Source: Nitrosomonas supralitoralis (GTDB lineage: Bacteria; Pseudomonadota; Gammaproteobacteria; Burkholderiales; Nitrosomonadaceae). From it: DNA of 39,477 nt. A model generated the notes under the pieces. That model ran no database searches, was not told where the DNA came from, and saw only the letters and a list, made by a program, of their open reading frames with translations. The stretch spans positions 1 to 39,477 of the forward strand of contig NZ_PXXU01000032.1 of assembly GCF_003011925.2 (NCBI RefSeq). Direction: 5' to 3'. Shown here piece after piece: positions 9,204-16,307 of this stretch (its first letter is position 1; each line of letters opens with the position of its first letter). A program made the position numbers and the translations under genes.

Positions 9204-9210
9204 GTGCAGT

Positions 9211-9904
9211 ATTATTTTATGGATTGGCTGGCGCTATCACCATCAATTTGATCGTTTAAAATTGATCACCAATAACAGCCGGCTTCTGATTCTACCGCAA
9301 TGGCACACTCCAAATGCGGCAACTCGTATTTTATCGCTGTGCCAGAGAAGGCTCCAAACCGATTGGATGCGACACTTCCATCACCCGCTGCTGTTACTTG
9401 AAACCTTCGTCGATCCACAACACTTTCATGGCACTATTTACAGAGCGGCCAACTGGATCATATGGGGTAGCACCAAAGGGTTTCGTCCGCGCCAGCGCCC
9501 AAGGTTACCTACCCAACGCCTCGCCTAAATTGGTTTTTGTTTATGCGCTGCAACGCAGTACACAGCGCTTACTGTCTCAATCGTATTTAAACCCAGTCTA
9601 TCAATGTGGAATACCAAAGCTCATGCTAACAGCGAATCAAATGAACGCAATACCCACTTTTTTTAAATCCATCCATGATCCGCGTCGCACACAGGATAGG
9701 CGCCATCGATTAGAAACGATATTGGCCATTGCCACGGGCGCTATTTTCTGTGGCCGGGTGGGTTATAAAGGTATCGCCGAATGGGCGCAATCACTCGGTC
9801 AGGATGCTCGCGCCCGCTTCCAGTGTTACTACAAACAGGAACGTTATCGTGCACCCAGTGAATACATTATTCGCGATACGTTGATCAGAGTTGAGCCTGC
9901 CTAA
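9211..9904 (+). pseudogene. Decayed ISAs1-family transposase with N-terminal DUF4338 (DruA-like) domain
   Basis: The first part reads WIGWRYHHQFDRLKLITNN, then LLILPQWHTPNAATRILSL and LLLETFVDPQHFHGTIYRAANW. These are the signature blocks of DUF4338, the domain of Druantia protein DruA. After WGSTKGF (near 9480) the frame shifts by one and continues as VRASAQGYLPN and KLVFVYALQRST. It then runs directly into an ISAs1-type N-terminal region (FFKSIHDPRR, RHRLETILAIATGAIFCG, YKGIAEWAQSLG). It stops at IRDTLIRVEPA just where the DDE catalytic domain should begin. The element lacks its start, its catalytic domain and both ends, and is frameshifted. Inactive transposase is the sound call; an independent defence role is unlikely. 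Confidence 0.8.
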
Positions 9905-10318
9905 ATTATTGCTGATCACTACAAGCGCAGAAATCCGGAGTATCAACAAGACTTTGCAGAATACAAATGATCAGGTGAATTACCCAGTCTTCCTACCCCA
10001 AAAGGGTCATACGATTCTTCAGATAGGTTTGAGTGGTATGGGCTTGTTCATAGTTCTGGAAATTTTGATCCTAGCATTGATACTCCTCCTAAATTTTATA
10101 CTGAGGAATATCCTTATATTTCTTCCAATGAATCTGGAAACGCCTCGAATTTCCGGATGAATTCAGAGTCGTTCTGGCAACGGAATATGATTACGCTGAA
10201 CAAATCAAAAAAATCCAAGACTTCTTCGACGAGCACCGGAAAAAAATAATGTATTGGAATCGCAAGGCACGGCACTCCAAAATAAATTCAAGTTGCAGCG
10301 TAAATAACCGCTGTGAGT
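9905..10318 (+). pseudogene. Frame-disrupted coding remnant of unknown family
   Basis: Protein-like stretches appear in more than one frame. One reads IADHYKRRNPEYQQDFAEYK, then a stop, then FEWYGLVHSSGNFDPSIDTP. A second frame from about 10130 reads LEFPDEFRVVLATEYDYAEQ and IQDFFDEHRKK. The RRNPEYQQDFAEY block is reminiscent of the N-terminal RRNPxYxxDY motif of small plasmid/ICE regulator-like proteins (DUF6499 type), but I do not regard this as established. Stops and shifts make an intact product unlikely. An 89-codon open frame here (9891-10160) is an artefact crossing these frames. Confidence 0.35.
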
Positions 10319-10398
10319 AACAGTTTATATGAAGATTAATGAATGTTCCTTTCGTCCAAAAAATACTCTGGTTATCAAGTCTTTAAATCCTTCTAATA

Positions 10399-11433
10399 AT
10401 GGGTATACAGGATCGAGACTACTATTACGAGAAACGTAATAGCGACAATGACAGAGGGAACCGTAAGCCAGCTACCAAAAACTTGCCCGATTTGTCATGG
10501 AAATTCTTTGTTAGAACTATCCTGATCTGGGTTCTTTTGGGGTTAGTTTTTCTAATAATTTTCGATCGCTATAAGTCGCTGCAACAATCCAGATCTCACG
10601 CTGAAATAAATGTGGATTCCAGAGTGCTCGTGCCACGCAATTGTGAAGCGTTACCATTGCATGGATCAGCTTATTTGTTTGATCCATCAATGAATCGAAC
10701 CGATGTACTTTATGCCGGATTGGAGATAGAAAATAAGCACGATCATCCAATGGTGGCAATATTATTTGATCCAGCGAGTGCAAAACGACTCCTAGCCTTA
10801 TCAATCACATCAGGTAATTCCAATCAGATCACCGTGCCGATTGGTCAATATGGAATGCAAGTTTTATTGGGATCTAACTGGTGCAATCTAGAAAGGGGAT
10901 TCTCTGATGGCGCTATTGTGACAGTCGCTGGAGGAATTTCAGTTATGGTTGGCTCAACGACTTATATGCAATTCAGTGGCGCTGGTATTCGCCCAGTTAA
11001 GCTTGCTCTTGGCTATAGTACATTACAACCAGTAACCCCCCAGAATTTAAAACAGCCATCTGAAGTTATTGGCATTGGGAAACTTGATTTACTCCAAACA
11101 CGCGACGGTCATTATTTTAGTTCGGGCACTGTCAACGGAGTGCCCGTTGTGTTCATGATTGATACCGGCGCTACAATCATATCGGTATCAACAGAGATCG
11201 CATCACAAGCGGGCATACAAAAGTGCATTCCTCAACAGACGACAACCGCCAATGGTAACGTCAATGCTTGTAAAGCTATCGTACCTGAAGTTACCTTTGG
11301 CAAGTTCAAGTTGTCCAATGTTGAGGTCATGGTTATGCCAAACATGCCTGGAAATGCTTTGTTAGGCATGAATGTATTGCGGAATTTTCATATTGAGCAG
11401 ATTAATCAGGTAATGCGAATCTCTTCACGTTGA
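10399..11433 (+). CDS. Membrane-anchored retropepsin-like aspartic protease (clan AA)
   Basis: A 344-residue protein. A charged cytoplasmic N-terminus opens with MGIQDRDYYYEK, a common start in this family. One transmembrane helix follows at about residues 35-57 (FFVRTILIWVLLGLVFLII), then a periplasmic region. The C-terminal ~100 residues form a single retropepsin fold with the catalytic motif MIDTGATIISV (Asp near residue 255) and the second conserved block NALLGMNVLRNF. The layout matches bacterial single-lobe, probably dimeric, aspartic proteases of the TIGR02281 type. The middle region (about 75-215) is less conserved and has cysteines. Substrate unknown. The neighbouring DNA is decayed, but this gene is intact. 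Confidence 0.85.
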   Translation: MGIQDRDYYYEKRNSDNDRGNRKPATKNLPDLSWKFFVRTILIWVLLGLVFLIIFDRYKSLQQSRSHAEINVDSRVLVPRNCEALPLHGSAYLFDPSMNRTDVLYAGLEIENKHDHPMVAILFDPASAKRLLALSITSGNSNQITVPIGQYGMQVLLGSNWCNLERGFSDGAIVTVAGGISVMVGSTTYMQFSGAGIRPVKLALGYSTLQPVTPQNLKQPSEVIGIGKLDLLQTRDGHYFSSGTVNGVPVVFMIDTGATIISVSTEIASQAGIQKCIPQQTTTANGNVNACKAIVPEVTFGKFKLSNVEVMVMPNMPGNALLGMNVLRNFHIEQINQVMRISSR

Positions 11434-11607
11434 TTCCTTGTCACCCGTTTTTTTACAATTCATCAATTCCTGTTAAATTAGCCGCAGCGATCCCACTTTT
11501 AACACAAACGCGTATAACGGTAATCCCACCATCACCGCAACAAATTTACGCGGTTATGCCGAGGTCTTTCTTATCAATTCCAGTTTTTCAAAGGATTCAA
11601 TAGCGCA

Positions 11608-12321
11608 TCAAAAATTATAAGACCAATTAAACTGTAATAGATCAATATAACGCACGTCACCATGCTGATTAATAATTGATCTTTGGATTAATGGCCCGAC
11701 TTCAATCCTTCCATACTGTGCAGTTTGATAGCCTATTCCTGCATAGCTCCAGTTTTCACTATAAAGAGCATTTCTGTCCCCTGTTAAACTGAAATAGAAT
11801 TCATTATACGTATTAACATAAAATTCCCCATCGTCCAATTCTTTTCCTCTCAATGGAATGAGGAGCGCTATCTGATACCGGAGTCTTGTACTGAGAGAGT
11901 TTGTATCGAGAGCTGTATTGTGAATAAATCTTTCTTCGAAGCGTGCCCGGTGGGTAAGTAACCCAAAGCTTGTAGCTTTGCCGAAAATGACCTGCTGAAA
12001 CAGCCTGTTCTCATTTACGAAGTCCTCGGAAAAAGGATTGGTTCTCTGATAGATGTATCCTAGAAAAACAAAATTGAGATTTGGACTGTATTTATAAATA
12101 GGACTAGTTTGAAAATAATATTGTATATCAGTTGGGAATCTCGTCTTTCCGTAAGTATTGTCGATTAAGATGGGATGAGTAGAAGTAAAAACATTTAAAT
12201 CCCATCTGTTATAAATTTCCTTGGTAATGTTGATTTGAGGTCGCAATCCGTAGAACTGTTGCGATTGCGCGATTACTGAATGGCTAAATATTATGAATAT
12301 AATCACTAGCACTACTTTCAT
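11608..12321 (-). CDS. DUF2490 family exported protein
   Basis: A 237-residue protein. I chose the ATG at 12321 because it gives a clean signal peptide (MKVVLVIIFIIFSHSVIAQS); a GTG 18 bases upstream only adds polar residues. The mature part is rich in alternating aromatic strands (WDLNVFTSTHPILID, LRYQIALLIPL, FNWSYNF at the C-terminus) and has the RARFEERFI and NEFYFSL blocks seen in DUF2490 proteins, which are predicted outer-membrane beta-barrels of unknown function. It lies 32 bases after the PepSY-like lipoprotein gene and is probably co-transcribed with it. DUF2490 is best known from Bacteroidota, and the DNA is AT-rich, so transfer is plausible. Confidence 0.75.
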   Translation of the reverse strand: MKVVLVIIFIIFSHSVIAQSQQFYGLRPQINITKEIYNRWDLNVFTSTHPILIDNTYGKTRFPTDIQYYFQTSPIYKYSPNLNFVFLGYIYQRTNPFSEDFVNENRLFQQVIFGKATSFGLLTHRARFEERFIHNTALDTNSLSTRLRYQIALLIPLRGKELDDGEFYVNTYNEFYFSLTGDRNALYSENWSYAGIGYQTAQYGRIEVGPLIQRSIINQHGDVRYIDLLQFNWSYNF

Positions 12322-12353
12322 GCTATCCGCAGAGTTCACAAAATTTAGCCGAC

Positions 12354-12893
12354 TCAGTTAAGAGTTTCAATAGATTTCATTTTTATATTAACGAATTCCC
12401 TAAAAGCACCTGATTGATACTCAAAAATTGCTTCAACAAAACCAGTTTTGGCTTTGGGATGTGAGAAGAAAATTTCCAACAGCATTTCATCGGGAGTATA
12501 AACTTCTTCAACCAGTATAATTTTATAACCAGGGTAATGCTCAGATAAGATTTTTTCAGCCTTTATTCTTAGGTCATATGGTATTTCCGAAAATTCCACT
12601 TTCTTTTCTTCTTCTAATACTATCCCCTGTTCGTCATAAGCGATGGAAAATTTTTCCCCTCCTTTTTCATAATCTACATCATAACTAGTGGTGCCATTTT
12701 TTAATTTACGCTTATAGGTAAATTCTTTCCTGTTGTATTCTTTAGGCAGGGCCCTCAAAACTTTAGGTGGCAAGTCTCCTACACGGATGAAGTGCTCAAC
12801 TTCGGTATTATGATAGATTGATGGTGTGGTTGCTGCGCAGGCATTGAGGAGAAAAAGTGACAAAAAAGAAACTATAATTGCAATCTGGATCAT
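12354..12893 (-). CDS. PepSY-like lipoprotein
   Basis: A 179-residue predicted lipoprotein. The signal sequence ends in the lipobox LLNAC, with the lipidated Cys at residue 19. The mature part has a repeated pattern of LPxxVxxAL-like helices followed by beta strands (YDVDYEKGGEKFSIAYDEQG, then VEFSEIPYDLRIKAEKIL). This matches PepSY-like (putative beta-lactamase-inhibitor-like) domains that bind partners in the periplasm. It is first of a two-gene unit with the DUF2490 barrel, which suggests an envelope complex or sensing pair. The gene is markedly AT-rich. Confidence 0.7.
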   Translation of the reverse strand: MIQIAIIVSFLSLFLLNACAATTPSIYHNTEVEHFIRVGDLPPKVLRALPKEYNRKEFTYKRKLKNGTTSYDVDYEKGGEKFSIAYDEQGIVLEEEKKVEFSEIPYDLRIKAEKILSEHYPGYKIILVEEVYTPDEMLLEIFFSHPKAKTGFVEAIFEYQSGAFREFVNIKMKSIETLN

Positions 12894-12976
12894 GATGTTT
12901 CATTTCTTATTTTTGCGATTACCCTAACAAAATAAAGGAAAGAATGCGCAAATTCTATAAATCTATTTATCATTAA

Positions 12977-13004
12977 GATAATTCATTTCAATCTATGAAT
13001 TATC
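12977..13004. promoter_or_regulatory. 10-bp perfect inverted repeat between capA and the lipoprotein gene
   Basis: GATAATTCAT (12977-12986) and ATGAATTATC (12995-13004) are perfect complements around an 8-base loop. The element lies ~85 bases upstream of the minus-strand lipoprotein gene and ~140 bases downstream of capA. It has no T-run for a classic terminator, so an operator for the lipoprotein/DUF2490 unit is as likely as a transcript-end structure. Confidence 0.45.
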
Positions 13005-13142
13005 ATTTATACAGCAATAATGATAAAAAACAATTTCTACATAACGTTCAGATATTTTACAAAGATTTCATGGCATCGATCTAATTCACCTCGCCGCAAG
13101 CAAAGCCTAAGCTGAATAATCATATATCAATCTATATTCAAA

Positions 13143-14138
13143 TCATCGAAGCTCAGCGTTTTTGCATGTAGAAGTTACGCCCGTTTTTTTATCCCAGCAA
13201 GGTGTGCTTTCATTTGGCATCGGAACAGGAATTCCAGTATCCTTATTAATCTTGGCAAGTTGCGTATCCCAAGTTTGTACGCCCGACTTATGGATGTGCA
13301 GGCGTAATACCCAACCCAAAGTCTGCGCCTCGTTATCAACAGCATCCATTATGAAATTTCCCAAACTATAGATGATCGGTTTGCCACGATAATGTTCAGT
13401 ATCTTGAATGACATGTGGATGACCTCCGATCACTGCATCAGCCCCCGCATCAATCATGATGCGGGCTAAATCACGTTGGCGCTTGCCTGCTTTCATTTCA
13501 TTTTCCCAACCCCAGTGCATAAAGGGGATGACAATGTCTGCCTTGTAAATTTGGCGAGCGGCTTTGATATCGCGCACCACGTGTTCATCTTCACTCCAGG
13601 CGATCCCTGCGGTGTTGAGATTGGCTTCAAAACTGCGGGGCATGAATTCATTGTAGCCAAGTAATGCAATGCGTATGCCATTCTTTTCAATAATGAAAGG
13701 CACATGAGCTTCTACTAAATTATGACCGCCACCAAAACGTCCAATTTTGTGCGCATCTATGCGTGTCAGCATTTCTGAAAAAGCCACTGCACCATAGTCC
13801 CCCGAATGATTGTTGGCGATAGATAGCGCATCGAAATACTTTTTCAAAATTGGTAAGGTACGCGGATGAGCCCGGAAGGTAAAGTTTTTTTCGACGGGAT
13901 TGCCAGTTGTCGCAACAACGCATTCTAAGTTGCCGATGCGAATATCTGCCTTCGCGAAAATGGAAGCAAATGCAGAAAAGGGATCTTGACCTTGCTCGAT
14001 GGCTGAGCCTGGCAGTCCATCCAAAACAATGTCACCCACAAATAGCACGCTAACGGTATCTGCTTTGGTTTGTGCATAAATTGGTGGGCAGAGTATGAGG
14101 CTTAAAGTAATCACAAATATGATTAAAAATAGCCTCAT
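13143..14138 (-). CDS. CapA family metallophosphoesterase-like protein
   Basis: A 331-residue exported protein (signal peptide MRLFLIIFVITLSLILCPP and on to about residue 23). It has the CapA/PGA_cap metallophosphoesterase motifs in order: LFVGDIVLDG, IGNLECVV, ANNHSGDYG, VIPFMHWGWE, IGGHPHVIQ and YSLGNFI. CapA proteins take part in making or anchoring capsular polymers such as poly-gamma-glutamate, although many homologues have no known substrate. I start at ATG 14138, which overlaps the stop of the upstream gene (ATGA) and gives the signal peptide directly; an in-frame ATG 24 bases upstream is less likely. No other capsule genes are nearby, so a role in capsule formation is unproven. Confidence 0.88.
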   Translation of the reverse strand: MRLFLIIFVITLSLILCPPIYAQTKADTVSVLFVGDIVLDGLPGSAIEQGQDPFSAFASIFAKADIRIGNLECVVATTGNPVEKNFTFRAHPRTLPILKKYFDALSIANNHSGDYGAVAFSEMLTRIDAHKIGRFGGGHNLVEAHVPFIIEKNGIRIALLGYNEFMPRSFEANLNTAGIAWSEDEHVVRDIKAARQIYKADIVIPFMHWGWENEMKAGKRQRDLARIMIDAGADAVIGGHPHVIQDTEHYRGKPIIYSLGNFIMDAVDNEAQTLGWVLRLHIHKSGVQTWDTQLAKINKDTGIPVPMPNESTPCWDKKTGVTSTCKNAELR

Positions 14139-14578
14139 GCTTTCACCCAAGCCAAAGTGCACTGATATTGCATTTCTCTCTCATATTCCCCGGCATACAG
14201 ATGATTAATCGGCGTCAATTGGAAAGGCTCACTTGAACGGCTAAAGGGCGGCATATAAGTTGCCTGATGGATTGGAAAGTCTTTTTCGAGACCTTGCAGG
14301 TAGGCGTAAATTTTAATGGTATCGATTTTGTTTGTAGTGCCGAGCATAACAGCCTTAAAACTAAAGCGACCACCAATATCGTATAAAGCTGCGCGATAGG
14401 GATCATCGATCAATCGGGTTTCTATTTGATGCGTTGTATCAGCATAACTAACCGCGCAGCGTAGTAAAGGCGTTGCTGCACTCAAAACAGCGCCGGAAGT
14501 CAAGGTAAATAAGAGAAGTATAAAGTTTGTGAAACAGTTTTTTAGACTGAAAACTGGACTTGTCGTTTTTTTATGCAT
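14135..14578 (-). CDS. Exported hypothetical protein coupled to CapA
   Basis: A 147-residue protein starting at ATG 14578; an open frame extends further upstream but without signal-peptide character. A hydrophobic segment (NFILLLFTLTSGAVLSAA) looks like a signal peptide. The mature part has two cysteines far apart (LLRCAVSY and MQYQCTLAW) and mixed beta character. I do not recognise the family. Its stop overlaps the capA start (ATGA), so the two are translated together and probably act in the same envelope process. Confidence 0.6.
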   Translation of the reverse strand: MHKKTTSPVFSLKNCFTNFILLLFTLTSGAVLSAATPLLRCAVSYADTTHQIETRLIDDPYRAALYDIGGRFSFKAVMLGTTNKIDTIKIYAYLQGLEKDFPIHQATYMPPFSRSSEPFQLTPINHLYAGEYEREMQYQCTLAWVKA

Positions 14579-14753
14579 TGGATAGGATTTTTTGAGTTGA
14601 GTATTCAGAATAGAGCAAAAAGGTAGATAATGCATGAGCAAGTTATCCCGGTCTAATTTGTGGTAATTATGAGTAGGTAACTGACGCAAAACCACTGCAA
14701 TAGTTTGCCCAGTCAGTCATGAGTATAATGGTCAACTAAAACCGGACACTTTT

Positions 14754-15303
14754 CTATGCGGTCTTTCAATAAAATGTACGCTCAAATTCGAACGGCGATT
14801 ATTAGACTAATTTTGACTGTGTACGTTTTCCATTGTAAAAAGCCAAATAGTCAATGATACTCAGCTTCGCTTCTTCTTTGGATCTGAATTTTCGTAATTG
14901 GATTGTCATGTTTAAGGCTACGGAAGAACCGTTCTGTCGGGGAGTTATCCCAACAGTCTCATTTTCGGTTCATACTCTGTTCTATTTTCATGATAGACAG
15001 ATGTTCACGACACTCATGGCTGTCATATTGGCTGCCCTACCCGAGTGATGGCACAAGTCAGGTCCCGGTTTTCTGCGCCAAAAGGCCATTTGTAGCGCGC
15101 TAACACAATGCTGTTCGCATGTGATCTGCAATAGCCCAACCCACGACTTGCTCGGAAAACAAATCAATGACAACCCCAAAATAGAACCAGCCTTCCAGTA
15201 TCCAAACATACGTGATATTCGTTGTCATAACTGTTGAAAGCCTTTCTCCACAATGCTTTACTGGAGAAGAAAAATTGCGGCAGGAATATTCCCGGTACTC
15301 CAT
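14754..15303 (-). pseudogene. IS3-family transposase remnant (integrase catalytic domain)
   Basis: Read on the minus strand, broken frames give TNITYVWILEGWFYFGVVID, FSEQVVGWAIADHMRT, ALQMAFWRRKPGPDL, then DNSPTERFFRSLKHD and IIDYLAFYNGKRTQSKL, ending SPFEFERTFY with stops around it. This is the rve core and tail of an IS3-group OrfB transposase. Several frame changes and in-frame stops (for example two stops before SPFEFERTFY) show decay. The 5' part of OrfB and all of OrfA are missing. Just past the tail, about 14730-14752, GGTCAACTAAAACCGGACAC looks like the terminal inverted repeat of the element. Confidence 0.8.
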
Positions 15304-15352
15304 ATAGCTTTTTTAATTTCCGTAGCAGAGCCTATAGCTTATGTTAAATTTA

Positions 15353-15381
15353 TTGACATGGGAATAATTCCCACGTATATT
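15353..15381 (+). promoter_or_regulatory. Sigma70-type promoter with 7-1-7 palindromic operator in the spacer
   Basis: TTGACA (15353-15358) and TATATT (15376-15381) are separated by exactly 17 bases. Positions 15359-15373 of that spacer form the perfect palindrome TGGGAAT-A-ATTCCCA. Its 7-1-7 geometry is that of Fur-family operators (TGATAAT-N-ATTATCA), with two symmetrical differences per arm. A bound repressor would block RNA polymerase. Transcription would start near 15388, pointing toward the cytochrome operon. No intact gene follows for over 900 bases, so this may be a distant promoter for the operon or the leftover of a lost gene. Confidence 0.6.
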
Positions 15382-15393
15382 GCTTGTGTGTCT

Positions 15394-15411
15394 ATGAGAA
15401 ATAATTCTCAT
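15394..15411 (+). promoter_or_regulatory. Second Fur-like palindrome just downstream of the predicted start site
   Basis: ATGAGAAATAATTCTCAT has 7-base perfect arms around ATAA. It closely resembles proteobacterial Fur boxes, although the arm spacing is one base longer than the ideal 7-1-7. It lies about 6 bases after the predicted transcription start, so two operators flank the promoter's start region. Confidence 0.5.
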
Positions 15412-15782
15412 TTATATTAATCAGCATTTTTAGAGAAGCTCTGAATAGTATTTACACAAACATTTTCTGGATTTAGGTTCTCTCTAAAAAAATGGTTTAT
15501 TTTTCTTACAAACCATAATTTACAATAATTTGCCCTTAAATATAGATTTTTTGTAGCATAAATATTGACTTACTTTCAGCTAATAGCTTTTCTAGGATTC
15601 TGACTTTTAACAGACCGAGCAAATTAATTATCCTAGTAAAACTAAAAATATTTGTTCTTATTTCCTCTTGTTTTATCTATCAAACCAAACTGAAACAGGA
15701 TGAACCTGCCAAATCAGGCAAATTGAAAGTAGAAGGCTTCCTTGATGAAAAAAGCCGCTAATTTATCGATTTATTGATTCGC

Positions 15783-15829
15783 GCTGCTGGAATTCTTACT
15801 TCCCTCAGTTTTTCTAATTTTCCAGCAGC
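15783..15829. repeat. 10-bp perfect inverted repeat in the gene-free region
   Basis: GCTGCTGGAA (15783-15792) pairs with TTCCAGCAGC (15820-15829) across a 27-base T-rich spacer. It is followed by a short hairpin at 15844-15860. The GC content of the arms stands out from the AT-rich surroundings, which favours a transcribed RNA structure over chance. Confidence 0.5.
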
Positions 15830-15895
15830 TCTCTAATAAATAGAGTGGAAAAACCCACTTTCTATAACAAATCAATTTAAATTTTGGGGATTAGA

Positions 15896-16049
15896 ATGGA
15901 TATATACAAACACAAAATAAATTTTATAAAAACAGCTCGCAGTGCCCATGATGTACTGATTGTTATTTTCAGGCGCGGTTAAGGCGGCTGCACTATCTTT
16001 GGCTACTATCGACAATGGTACGGGTACCCCGCTTTGTTGCAATTATTAA
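15896..16049 (+). pseudogene. Possible decayed small exported protein
   Basis: After a GGGGA ribosome-binding-like sequence, ATG 15896 reads MDIYKHKINFIKTARSAHDV and on to LIVIF. A +1 shift at that point continues as SGAVKAAALSLATIDNGTG up to a stop at 16047. Joined, the two halves look like the signal peptide and mature start of a small secreted protein. As it stands the first frame ends after 28 codons. The join is my inference. Confidence 0.25.
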
Positions 16050-16307
16050 AGACACTGACTCAGTTGTTTTTACATCGATAATCATTCCCAGTCCAAACAA
16101 TATCATTCTGTAGCAGCGATATGGGTCGGAGCGAGCGTTTGATTCGCAAGATGGGGGGGAAGAACAATCAAGACTCGCAGCAACGATGATCACGCTAGTG
16201 CAGTCAATTGATCGCGCAAATATTTACAACGAGATTCAGCATTTTACCTCAGTGATAAAAATGTGCTTATTTAGCCGCTGCTACTGAACGATTTAAGGAA
16301 GAAAAGT

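Larger units (their letters stand above)
15412..16307. other. About 0.9 kb AT-rich region without an intact gene
   Basis: All frames are short or broken. Recognisable pieces are an inverted repeat at 15783-15829, a small hairpin (AGTGG/CCACT) near 15844-15860, and a frameshifted signal-peptide-like ORF at 15896-16049. The last 30 bases carry a good ribosome-binding site (GGAAG) for the first gene of the cytochrome operon. The region could be a long 5' leader, hold a small RNA, or be the scar of a gene deleted next to the IS3 remnant. Confidence 0.5.

Noticed and set aside
9891..10160. 89-codon frame with a hydrophobic stretch
   Set aside because: It crosses an area where coding-like signal jumps between frames; the hydrophobic run looks like an out-of-frame reading of a soluble remnant.
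15993..16193. 66-codon minus-strand frame upstream of the cytochrome operon
   Set aside because: No recognisable motif, no ribosome-binding site, and it includes a G-homopolymer likely to disrupt frames.
16208..16221. Possible FNR/CRP half-site (TTGATCGCGCAAAT) before the cytochrome operon
   Set aside because: Only the left half fits TTGAT-N4-ATCAA; too weak to list.
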